Assembly (NCBI GenBank): GCA_903832105.1
Contig: CAILAO010000444.1
Coordinates: 1-8,500 of the forward strand
From: an uncultured Pseudomonadota bacterium
GTDB taxonomy: Bacteria > Bdellovibrionota_B > Oligoflexia > Oligoflexales > CAILAO01
Direction: 5' to 3'
Length of the DNA stretch: 8,500 nucleotides
Shown: piece after piece, positions 1 to 5,958 of the stretch
Layout: the number at the start of each line of letters is the position of its first letter
How positions within the stretch are numbered: position 1 is the first letter of the stretch
Notes under the pieces: generated by a model
Told to the model about the DNA's origin: nothing
Databases searched by the model: none
Seen by the model: the letters and a program-made list of their open reading frames with translations, nothing else
Position numbers and translations under genes: made by a program

Positions 1-200
1 CGGTGGACAGCCTTTCGTCCAGGTATTTCTGTTTAAGGAAAACCGGGTCTAGGTATTTCGGGGACACAGGGAAGTCAATGATTTCGGCAAGTTCGCCGGG
101 CGGAAAATCTAACTTGCCGCGCGCCTTTTCAGGGAGCCAATTTTTCTGCCTTTGATACCTCTAATTTTCTGAAAAGTGCTTGGTACGTCCTGTATTCAGG
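1..200 (-). pseudogene. Broken minus-strand coding fragment, possibly recombinase-like
   Basis: The minus strand at 160 to 2 is open and runs off the left edge. Its translation looks protein-like, with GELAEIIDFPVSPKYLDP followed by VFLKQKYLDERLST. There is no credible start: a TAG at 163-161 closes this frame. The neighbouring frame, open from 200 to 132, contains EYRTYQALFRKLEVSKAE. Removing one base from the T5 run at 141-145 (A5 on the minus strand) would join the two frames as ...SKAENWLPEKARG.... The joined product still lacks a start, because a TAG lies at 203-201. The YLDPVFLKQKYLDERLS stretch resembles the beginning of a helix-turn-helix of the kind found in some resolvases and transposases, but this is an impression from memory. 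The first 120 bases contain 62 G or C, clearly richer than the genes to the right. It could be a decayed gene, a sequencing error in a live gene, or chance. Confidence 0.3.
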
Positions 201-207
201 CTAAAAC
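180..207 (+). promoter_or_regulatory. Candidate promoter for the SET/kinase operon
   Basis: TTGGTA at 180-185 and TAAAAC at 202-207 are separated by 16 bases, an acceptable but weak sigma70-type pair. The same arrangement, TTGGCA, 16 bases, TAAAAC followed by ACxAC, recurs at 4032-4059 ahead of the TPR/barrel gene, which raises confidence a little. Transcription would start near 214, leaving a leader of roughly 25 bases to the TTG start at 240. Confidence 0.3.
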
Positions 208-219
208 ACGACATGTTTT
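203..219. promoter_or_regulatory. Inverted repeat overlapping the SET-operon promoter
   Basis: AAAACA (203-208) and TGTTTT (214-219) are perfect inverted arms around a 5-base spacer. The repeat covers the candidate -10 element and the expected transcription start, where a repressor would sit. The arms are AT-rich, so chance cannot be excluded. Confidence 0.25.
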
Positions 220-224
220 TTGCG

Positions 225-234
225 TAAGGAGGTG
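225..234 (+). promoter_or_regulatory. Strong Shine-Dalgarno that places the SET gene start
   Basis: TAAGGAGGTG matches the anti-Shine-Dalgarno consensus over ten bases. An in-frame GTG at 234 lies inside this match and is too close to use. The in-frame TTG at 240 leaves 7 bases after GGAGG, which is ideal, so TTG 240 is the preferred start. Confidence 0.7.
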
Positions 235-239
235 TGGCT

Positions 240-800
240 TTGGCAATTATTCCTAAAAATGTTTTACGAGACGGCCATCGTTTTGCTCCATCAGAAGTAG
301 CAATTTTCTCTCGAGTAACAGTTCGAGTGATACATAATCTTGGTTATTCTGGGTTATTTGCCGAAGAATTCATTCCAAAAGGAACAATCATTGCGAGAGA
401 CGGAGGTAAGGTTCTTTTCTCAATTGACGATATTCCGTCTGATCAGAAATATTGCACTTTAATTTCTGAAAATCTTTTTCTCGCCCCATCCGATTATGAA
501 AGTAAAAGCCCCTTGGAATATTTAAACCATTCTTGTGATTCTAACACTAGCAGAATTGGTGGTCTGGTATATATGGCAAAACGCGATATTGACAGTGGTG
601 AGGAAATAAATATTGACTATGCCCCACTTGTAGCGGGCCTTGATAATTGGACGATGAATTGCCTTTGTGGTTCAAAAAATTGCAGAAAAGTAGTCACTGG
701 AGACGATTGGCTGCGACCAGAACTAGGTGTGACTCTTTGGAATGAATGGCTACCGCATATTCAGCGGAAGATTATTACATCTCAGGAGATGAAAAAGTGA
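240..800 (+). CDS. SET-domain protein, probable lysine methyltransferase
   Basis: This is a 186-residue cytoplasmic protein with no signal peptide or membrane segment, starting at TTG. SET hallmarks appear in order. A glycine-containing SAM-site opening, GYSGLFAEEFIPKGTIIA, lies near residues 35-52. The NHSCDSN motif at about 96-102 is the pseudoknot segment. GEEINIDY at about 120-127 ends in the catalytic-site Tyr. A post-SET CLCGSKNC at about 141-148 supplies three Cys that, with Cys99, could bind zinc. All the key residues are present, so an active S-adenosylmethionine-dependent protein-lysine methyltransferase is expected. Its substrate is unknown; bacterial SET proteins are sometimes secreted effectors, but nothing here shows secretion. 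The last codons overlap the start of the downstream kinase as GTGA, implying translational coupling and a joint task. The family call is secure; the biological role is inference. Confidence 0.9.
   Translation: MAIIPKNVLRDGHRFAPSEVAIFSRVTVRVIHNLGYSGLFAEEFIPKGTIIARDGGKVLFSIDDIPSDQKYCTLISENLFLAPSDYESKSPLEYLNHSCDSNTSRIGGLVYMAKRDIDSGEEINIDYAPLVAGLDNWTMNCLCGSKNCRKVVTGDDWLRPELGVTLWNEWLPHIQRKIITSQEMKK
784..800 (+). promoter_or_regulatory. GTGA stop-start overlap with internal Shine-Dalgarno
   Basis: AGGAGA at 784-789, inside the end of the SET gene, is followed after 7 bases by GTG at 797. That GTG overlaps the SET stop TGA at 798-800. An in-frame ATG at 746 would extend the kinase by 17 residues but lacks a ribosome binding site and overlaps the SET gene by 55 bases, so GTG 797 is preferred. 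Confidence 0.75.
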
Positions 801-3136
801 TCGATATTTTAGCTAGAGCTAAATATTTTCTTGCACTAGTGTTCGTTATTTTGCCGCCGTTTATTTCAAAGACATTTTTCCCTGATAGCCTTTGGGCCGC
901 CTCAATACAGGGTTTTGTGTCTGAATTGCTAGCTATTGTAGTTCTTTTAATTAGAAGTTCTGAGTTAAAAGAGAAGCATAATCATTTGTTGATTTTTTCA
1001 TTTGCTTCAGTGTTGGTCGCGGATATTCTTTATACAGTCAATGGCTTTATTCCTGAGCGAGAGTCAAATATTCTTGGATACATAAGTGAGGGTCTTTACA
1101 CGGCTTTTGCCTTTTTCTTAGTTTGTTTTGTTCTGAAAAAAATTAAATTGCAGTTACTAGATCGCAAATCATTGGTCATCGCAGCAATTATTATTGTCAT
1201 CATGGGATTTCTCAATTTTTCTTTTGTTTTGATTCCATTTTATCAGAGAATCCCAACGCCTAATGCATTTCATATGATAAATAGTACAGTTTATGCTTTT
1301 CTTTGGATGATTCTAGTTGGAGTTCTTGTTCCTGTTGTCCTAAGAATTAATTCCACCTTTGAACATCTTTTTATTCAAGGACTTTTTTCTATAGCTTCAG
1401 TGGATTTCGGAAGCCGTTATCAAATTGTTGCCGGTACTCCGGTTTTCTTTTTTGATTATGGTTGGGGTGTTTGTCAAGCTTTTTTCTGCGTACTATTTAT
1501 TTGGAAGGGAATTCCTTTTTCTAAAGGTGTTTCCATTGTTAACTGGTCGAGTATCAGGACGGCATCATCGATCCTCATTGGTTCTATCCTACTCGCGTTT
1601 TTAGGATTGCTTCTACTTCTTGGATTTGTTCGCTTTGGGGACGCTTTTCAGGTAGCGAATTTTCTTCTTGGTTTCATGTTAATTTGGTTTACTTCCAATC
1701 AACTTGCACTGTGGGCGTCAAATAAAGTTTCAGCCAACATAAAAACTCTTTTGTCACTTAAATTGCAACAAAGAGATTCAACTCATCAAAATGTTGTTAC
1801 ATCAAGATTTTCAGAAATTTCCTCTGATATGGGAGTTTATGAGATTGACTTATTGATTTCTGAATACAACACACTTACTCGTGAAGCAAACCGTCTATTA
1901 GTTCAGTCTATTGAAAATATGAAGTCCATTGCGATAGCGAAAACTACTCAAATGCTGGCGCACGATGTACGTAAACCCTTTTCCATGTTAAAAATAGGGT
2001 TTGATATGATTCGAAATGCTGAATCGGAAAAAGAGATTCTTGATGTTGTGAACAGTCTTACTCCTGAATTAGACAGAGTAATGACCTCAGTGAACGGTAT
2101 GATTCAGGACGTTATGGAAATCGGATCTTCTAATGCTTCGCTCTCAACTGAAGCGGTTTCTCCAGAATCACTGATCGAGATATCTCTAAACGAAGTGTTT
2201 AGAATCAGATCAAAGGCAGATGTTGAAATTTCGTACGATTTTCAGCATAGTCACCTGATTCAGGCGAATGGACTCAAGGTTCTCCGCGTATTTTCGAATA
2301 TCATCGACAACGCGATTCAGGCTATGACCCTTAAGGGTGCGATGTGGATTAAAACGAAAGAAGTGGAATATCAAAATCGCAAAGCAGTTCAATTTTGCAT
2401 CGGAAATAGCGGAACCTATATTCCTCCGGAAGAAATAGAGCAGATCTTCGAAGCTTTTTTCACCAAAGGAAAGAAGGGTGGAACTGGTTTGGGGCTTGCG
2501 ATCGCGCAAAAGATTATTGGAGCGCATGGTGGTAAAATCTGGTGCGAGTCTGTAAAAAACACGGGCACTGAGTTTTTCTTCACCATTCCGGTTGTCGAGG
2601 GAACTATATGCAAAGGTAAAACTGAATTGCCGATGCATAGTCGAGATATTTTTAGTGCAAGTAGAAAATTGTCGACTTTCTCAAAGGGCGACTCGTCTTC
2701 TCTCTCAGTTGATGAAATCGCACTTGAAAAGGACATATTGAAGCTTTCTAGTGGTCGTAAGATCGAAGTGCTTTTGGTTGACGATGAAAGGCTTTACTTA
2801 GAAGCTTTGAAAGCAGAATTTGAACGCAAAGAAACTCTGAGAAACGTTTTTGATATCCTTACGGCAAATTCGGCAGAAGAGGCGTTGAACATAGCGCAGT
2901 CTAAATCTCCACAGGTGATAATCTGTGATGTTGATCTTGGTGCTAATTCGATGGATGGATATGAATTGGTTAGAGAGCTTCGATCTATCGGTTCAAATGC
3001 CAAGATTTGCATCCATTCCAATCGAACGCTTACTCAAGATTATAAAATTTCTGTTGAAGTCGGTGCCGATGCTTTTTTGCCAAAGCCTATGGCGAGGGCT
3101 CATCTATTAAAAATTGTTCTTCTTGCGTTGTCATAG
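797..3136 (+). CDS. Membrane hybrid histidine kinase with C-terminal receiver
   Basis: This is a 779-residue inner-membrane signalling protein. Residues from about 9 to 305 hold nine or ten hydrophobic segments with short loops, an integral sensor I cannot assign to a named family. Next comes a linker whose ISEYNTLTREANRL (about 354-367) resembles a HAMP second helix. The dimerisation H-box LAHDVRKPFSML has the phospho-accepting His at about 389. The ATPase domain has an N-box FSNIIDNAIQA (about 499-509), then GNSGTYI where Asn replaces the usual Asp of the G1 box, FFTKGKKGGTGLGLAIA (about 554-570) and AHGGKIW. A roughly 50-residue linker leads to a receiver with acidic DD (about 662-663), phospho-acceptor Asp at about 711 in IICDVDLG, Ser in CIHSNR (about 741) and Lys in FLPKP (about 763). 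Autophosphorylation and internal phosphorelay are expected. There is no DNA-binding output domain, so a separate partner must carry the signal. The upstream SET protein is translationally coupled to it. Confidence 0.93.
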   Translation: MIDILARAKYFLALVFVILPPFISKTFFPDSLWAASIQGFVSELLAIVVLLIRSSELKEKHNHLLIFSFASVLVADILYTVNGFIPERESNILGYISEGLYTAFAFFLVCFVLKKIKLQLLDRKSLVIAAIIIVIMGFLNFSFVLIPFYQRIPTPNAFHMINSTVYAFLWMILVGVLVPVVLRINSTFEHLFIQGLFSIASVDFGSRYQIVAGTPVFFFDYGWGVCQAFFCVLFIWKGIPFSKGVSIVNWSSIRTASSILIGSILLAFLGLLLLLGFVRFGDAFQVANFLLGFMLIWFTSNQLALWASNKVSANIKTLLSLKLQQRDSTHQNVVTSRFSEISSDMGVYEIDLLISEYNTLTREANRLLVQSIENMKSIAIAKTTQMLAHDVRKPFSMLKIGFDMIRNAESEKEILDVVNSLTPELDRVMTSVNGMIQDVMEIGSSNASLSTEAVSPESLIEISLNEVFRIRSKADVEISYDFQHSHLIQANGLKVLRVFSNIIDNAIQAMTLKGAMWIKTKEVEYQNRKAVQFCIGNSGTYIPPEEIEQIFEAFFTKGKKGGTGLGLAIAQKIIGAHGGKIWCESVKNTGTEFFFTIPVVEGTICKGKTELPMHSRDIFSASRKLSTFSKGDSSSLSVDEIALEKDILKLSSGRKIEVLLVDDERLYLEALKAEFERKETLRNVFDILTANSAEEALNIAQSKSPQVIICDVDLGANSMDGYELVRELRSIGSNAKICIHSNRTLTQDYKISVEVGADAFLPKPMARAHLLKIVLLALS

Positions 3137-3387
3137 AGACGCGACTTATTTCTTCTTAGAAGAACCAGTTTACCAAACCTTAGGAAGGATCCTTTTCCTC
3201 CCGATGACCAGGCAGTTCCGCTTGTCACTTTGACGAGATAAACAGCGCAGACGGCTAAGAGAAGACTGACGGGCAGCAGCATCGATATGTACTTTTTTAC
3301 TATTTTATCCTCTGTCAAGCTTACCGAAAAATCTTGTAACATTCTATTATTACGTGAAAAAATGGATGCCCAATTCATTTCACACAA
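3100..3387 (-). CDS. Doubtful small membrane ORF
   Basis: This 95-codon minus-strand frame would start at TTG 3387 (ATG alternatives at 3378 and further in). It contains one hydrophobic segment, YISMLLPVSLLLAVCAVYLV, and a basic tail rich in Arg and Lys. It overlaps the last 37 bases of the kinase gene in antisense. I find no ribosome binding site ahead of any of its possible starts, and I recognise no family. It is the only sizeable open frame in the 3137-3464 gap. It could be a small one-pass membrane protein, a decayed remnant or chance; chance is the most likely. Confidence 0.15.
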   Translation of the reverse strand: MCEMNWASIFSRNNRMLQDFSVSLTEDKIVKKYISMLLPVSLLLAVCAVYLVKVTSGTAWSSGGKGSFLRFGKLVLLRRNKSRLYDNARRTIFNR

Positions 3388-3464
3388 GATGTCGTAGCCA
3401 CGTTCACAAAACTTTCAATATTTGGTGTGAAATAAGTTGGGTGTCCCACTTTTAATGTTTGCAA
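3137..3464. other. Intergenic gap of 328 bp without a convincing gene
   Basis: The gap separates the kinase stop from the stop of the convergent 167-residue gene. Besides the doubtful small ORF at 3100-3387 it holds an AT-rich inverted repeat just past the kinase stop and another at its right end. No tRNA, other RNA gene or canonical U-tract terminator is visible. The stretch 3388-3457 shows nothing recognisable. Confidence 0.5.
3150..3164 (+). terminator. Weak inverted repeat after the kinase gene
   Basis: TTCTTC, TTA, GAAGAA forms a six-pair hairpin 14 bases past the kinase stop. It has no following T run on the plus strand and low G+C, so it is a poor intrinsic terminator. It is the only candidate for ending the SET/kinase transcript close to the gene. 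Confidence 0.2.
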
Positions 3465-3475
3465 TCATTTGCAAA
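3458..3475 (-). repeat. Inverted repeat spanning the stop of the 167-residue gene
   Basis: TTTGCAA (3458-3464) and TTGCAAA (3469-3475) are perfect 7-base arms around a 4-base loop that contains most of the minus-strand TGA (3467-3465). It could form a 3' hairpin on the minus-strand transcript. No U tract follows, so termination by it is uncertain. Confidence 0.3.
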
Positions 3476-3968
3476 GTGGTGAGTCTTGAAGACAGATTTT
3501 ACGCTGCTCAAATCGTTTATTGGTTTCATCTTTTAGCAGGAGGATGACCAGGGGACCAGCGATAGGGCTTTTTCCGCACTGATCAATATCAAAAAGTTGG
3601 CTTAATAGCTGATCAATCATATCTTCAGCGCCTGGTATTTTACTGAACACTTTCTTAATACCTGCAGTCGTACACCAGCTATCTTTATACGGTATGTATT
3701 GCACCTGAATGCAGTCTCTTCTGACGCGGTCATAGACGAAGCCTTGAGCGTGACATTCTTTAAGTTTGGAGGGATTGAATATGTCATCTTGGGGGTTAGG
3801 CGGCGGCTCAATAGCGGGTTTTTCCTGAGTCTGAGCTGGTTCTGCCGCGGCGGGTTTTGCTGGAGGCGCTTTCTTGGCTTTTTTGGCCTTTTCCTTCGCT
3901 TGGAGGGCTGATGAGAGCATAAAGAAGGCACACAGAAGTAACGTCATTAAACGCAGTTTTGTTGTCAT
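3465..3968 (-). CDS. Exported six-cysteine protein of unknown function
   Basis: This is a 167-residue protein with a clear Sec signal peptide: basic MTTKLRLM, a hydrophobic core to about residue 20, and likely cleavage after Ala24 (ALQA). The mature N-terminus, about residues 25-60, is a low-complexity Lys/Ala/Pro linker (KEKAKKAKKAPPAKP and onward). The rest is a compact domain with six cysteines (about 72, 86, 99, 131, 159, 166), an even number that would suit three disulfides in the periplasm or at the surface. There is no lipobox, because the only signal-region Cys (13) lies inside the hydrophobic core. AGGAAAGGG seven bases before the ATG supports the start. It is transcribed divergently from the TPR/barrel gene across a 159-bp shared spacer. 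I do not recognise the family; the export call is firm, the function unknown. Confidence 0.8.
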   Translation of the reverse strand: MTTKLRLMTLLLCAFFMLSSALQAKEKAKKAKKAPPAKPAAAEPAQTQEKPAIEPPPNPQDDIFNPSKLKECHAQGFVYDRVRRDCIQVQYIPYKDSWCTTAGIKKVFSKIPGAEDMIDQLLSQLFDIDQCGKSPIAGPLVILLLKDETNKRFEQRKICLQDSPLCK

Positions 3969-3998
3969 AATGGAACCCTTTCCTGAAAAAGCATGTCG

Positions 3999-4013
3999 GT
4001 CTTATATTAAGAC
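3999..4013. promoter_or_regulatory. Inverted repeat near the start of the divergent minus gene
   Basis: GTCTTA (3999-4004), TAT, TAAGAC (4008-4013) is a perfect dyad 31 bases upstream of the 167-residue gene. On the minus strand its centre reads TATAAG, a possible -10 element, though no good -35 accompanies it. It could be an operator, or simply an AT-rich palindrome. Confidence 0.25.
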
Positions 4014-4037
4014 TGCCAATATGAACGGTCTTTGGCA
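4014..4037. promoter_or_regulatory. Second inverted repeat in the divergent spacer
   Basis: TGCCAA (4014-4019) and TTGGCA (4032-4037) are perfect 6-base arms separated by 12 bases. The right arm coincides with the candidate -35 element of the plus-strand promoter, so a bound dimeric regulator would block it. The repeat directly abuts the dyad at 3999-4013. Confidence 0.3.
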
Positions 4038-4059
4038 AGTTATTGCTTTTTTTTAAAAC
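4032..4059 (+). promoter_or_regulatory. Candidate promoter for the TPR/barrel-nnr operon
   Basis: TTGGCA (4032-4037) and TAAAAC (4054-4059) are spaced by 16 bases, seven of which, just before the -10, are a T run. The layout and the bases continuing after it (ACxAC) repeat those at 180-207. Transcription would begin near 4066, giving a leader of about 60 bases. An alternative -10, TAGAAT at 4085-4090, matches the consensus better but has no recognisable -35. Confidence 0.3.
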
Positions 4060-4060
4060 A

Positions 4061-4087
4061 CTACCATCGATTTCCGTAACATGGTAG
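4061..4087 (+). promoter_or_regulatory. Third inverted repeat: leader hairpin or operator
   Basis: CTACCAT (4061-4067) and ATGGTAG (4081-4087) are perfect 7-base arms around a 13-base spacer. If transcription starts near 4066, only part of it would be in the RNA. If the TAGAAT at 4085-4090 is the true -10, the right arm overlaps it, as an operator would. Confidence 0.35.
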
Positions 4088-4127
4088 AATATCCGTTAAA
4101 AGTAGAAAAATCTGAGAAGGAGATTGT

Positions 4128-5939
4128 GTGTACCGAGTTAAACAAAGCTTTACCTCTTGTATGATAGCCTTTTGGGTGGTGGGTTCTTTGGTTGGAGATC
4201 ACTGTGCTTTTGCTCAGGCAAAACCGCCATCTAAAGTGAAGGAAGCAAAAAAAACTAGCGAACAAGCGCCTAAAAACGCCGCTAATGCCCCCAAAATGCA
4301 AAGACCGCCAGACAGAGGCGTGATGGCGATGTTTGCAAATGCTCAAAAATTATATAAGCAGGGAAAATATGACCAGGCGTTGGCGGCTTATGGAATCATT
4401 CTTCAGCGCTACCCAGCGCATGAGCCAACGATTATTCAGTTTGCAAAAACACTTTACCGTCTGGATAGGATTCAAGAGGCATTTTCTATTTTTACCCGCG
4501 TTAATCCCCTCCACCTTGATGAAGAGACAAGTTACGAGTATGGATTTTCATTTTATATAGGTCAGCAATATGAAGGGTGTCTTTACGCCTTTAAGAGAGT
4601 GCCGCAAGGGCACGCTCTATATGATCTTGCAAACTATTATGGTGCTCTTTGTGCTATGAAAACGAGGCGCTACCAGGAGTCAGAAGACATGCTAGAAAAA
4701 GCTGTGGTTCTTCCTGACAAACTTGCAAAGAGTAGAACCCTCTATCTTAAACACGTGCAGGCGCTGCGTCTGATGCAAGAACGAAACGAGATGCTTAAAG
4801 ACAGGAAAAAAGAGCAAGACATGCTAGCTGCACAAAAGGTGCAAGCAAAGCCGGGCGACAAAAAGCAAGATCCAAAGAAGCTGCCAGAGAAACCTCCTGA
4901 AAAGAAAGCCGACGAACCCTATGTCCATCCCGGTTTTTGTGTGACAGACGGTCTTCAAACTGAACCATGTCGCAAGAATCAATCTGCCTCTGCGGGATAC
5001 GAGGTGCAGGAACAAACCACATACTACTCAGGTAGCAAAGAAGAGAAAGCTTCCAACAAAATTAGCTCGTTTTCTTTTTCAACCGGTGTTTTTAGCCCGA
5101 TTCCAGTCAAGGCAAAAAAGAATAGTGGCGCGGTGGGGCTTCAAATAGATCTCATGGCTTCAGATACTGCCTCTGAAGGCGAAACAATTCGAATTATTTC
5201 AGAAGAAAATGACAAAGACCTTGTCAAAGCTCTTTCGGAAAAGGCAGAAAAAAGTCATTCCATCGCGGGGGAAATGTGGGCGAAGCCGTGGATCGAATTT
5301 CCTTTCCCGCAGGAGGTTTGGACGGCGTTTTATGGGGAGATGTATTTCAACTACCCAGAGTTTAAAAGAGCTGATCGGACAGGAAGTTGGATGGGAGGAA
5401 TGCAAATCGCAAGAAAATGGCCGACATTTACGCTTAAAACTAGGACGAGTTTCACTCAGGTTCTTGATAGCAAAACCAAGCCAAAAACGAGCAAGATGTC
5501 AGGCTGGGCTTATGTAAAAGTTCCACTTCCAAACGACTTATCTTTTACATTAACGAGTGAATACAAAAAATTCACCTATATTGTTGAAACCCTTGATGGT
5601 CCTAGCTATGCCACAAACGTCAAAGGATTACTACTGCAAATCCTGCCTCTTGGTTTTGATGTTGGTGTGAAAGGAACCTATGAATTTCAAGGCGATAATC
5701 TAAAACATAACATTGGTTCATATGAATATTTGACGGCAGATGGGCAATCTTTAACGGGATTGCTCTTTATGGACTTATGCCCGGCAGCTATGCCGTGGAT
5801 TTGTCTTTCTGCTTATTATTCAGCGACAAAAACAACTTGGAAAACTGACCAAGAAGACACCCAAGAGGCCTATGAGCAAAACGTTCCGGGTTATATGGCA
5901 GAGCTTGATTTTAGCGTGTCTCTTGATCTCAAATTCTAG
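4128..5939 (+). CDS. Exported TPR protein with C-terminal beta-barrel-like domain
   Basis: This is a 603-residue protein. The GTG start follows AAGGAGA with about 4-5 bases between. The signal peptide has a hydrophobic core at about 11-22 and likely cleavage after Ala31 (AFAQA). A Lys/Pro/Ala linker follows to about 63. Residues about 65-197 hold about four TPR-like helix pairs (for example ANAQKLYKQGKYDQALAAYG). A charged Lys/Glu/Pro segment runs at about 210-265. From about 313 to the end the pattern is alternating polar and hydrophobic strands with many aromatics and glycines, ending LDFSVSLDLKF. A terminal Phe after alternating residues is the usual BAM recognition signal of outer-membrane barrels. 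I infer a periplasmic TPR arm attached to an outer-membrane barrel, perhaps a scaffold in secretion or surface motility. Cys271 and Cys281 could pair. The exact family is not recognised. Confidence 0.8.
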   Translation: MYRVKQSFTSCMIAFWVVGSLVGDHCAFAQAKPPSKVKEAKKTSEQAPKNAANAPKMQRPPDRGVMAMFANAQKLYKQGKYDQALAAYGIILQRYPAHEPTIIQFAKTLYRLDRIQEAFSIFTRVNPLHLDEETSYEYGFSFYIGQQYEGCLYAFKRVPQGHALYDLANYYGALCAMKTRRYQESEDMLEKAVVLPDKLAKSRTLYLKHVQALRLMQERNEMLKDRKKEQDMLAAQKVQAKPGDKKQDPKKLPEKPPEKKADEPYVHPGFCVTDGLQTEPCRKNQSASAGYEVQEQTTYYSGSKEEKASNKISSFSFSTGVFSPIPVKAKKNSGAVGLQIDLMASDTASEGETIRIISEENDKDLVKALSEKAEKSHSIAGEMWAKPWIEFPFPQEVWTAFYGEMYFNYPEFKRADRTGSWMGGMQIARKWPTFTLKTRTSFTQVLDSKTKPKTSKMSGWAYVKVPLPNDLSFTLTSEYKKFTYIVETLDGPSYATNVKGLLLQILPLGFDVGVKGTYEFQGDNLKHNIGSYEYLTADGQSLTGLLFMDLCPAAMPWICLSAYYSATKTTWKTDQEDTQEAYEQNVPGYMAELDFSVSLDLKF

Positions 5940-5958
5940 TAAGAAAGTTGTGTGAATC

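Noticed and set aside
21..60. Direct repeat AGGTATTTC at 21-29 and 51-59 as a CRISPR or attachment repeat
   Set aside because: There are only two 9-base copies, explained by the repeated Lys-Tyr-Leu codons of the minus-strand fragment; no array is present.
746..796. Upstream in-frame ATG at 746 as the kinase start
   Set aside because: No ribosome binding site precedes it and it overlaps the SET gene by 55 bases; GTG 797 has AGGAGA at ideal spacing and a classic GTGA overlap.
2210..3110. Several open frames of 60-142 codons on both strands inside the kinase gene
   Set aside because: They lie fully within the well-supported ATPase and receiver domains, and their translations show no recognisable domain.
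3617..4038. Overlapping frames within and upstream of the six-Cys gene, some rich in Arg, Lys and Pro
   Set aside because: They are shifted readings of the Lys/Ala/Pro linker and spacer; the signal-peptide frame has the proper ribosome binding site.
4014..4054. TGCCAA/TTGGCA hairpin followed by T8 as an intrinsic terminator
   Set aside because: The loop is 12 bases, the stem only 6 pairs, and 9 bases separate it from the T run; the position between divergent genes gives no transcript for it to end.
4053..4346. 97-codon minus-strand frame across the start of the TPR/barrel gene
   Set aside because: It is antisense to the signal peptide and linker, covers the inverted repeats, and has no family resemblance.
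4795..5517. Antisense and shifted frames inside the TPR/barrel gene
   Set aside because: They are low-quality translations overlapping a gene with clear domain structure.
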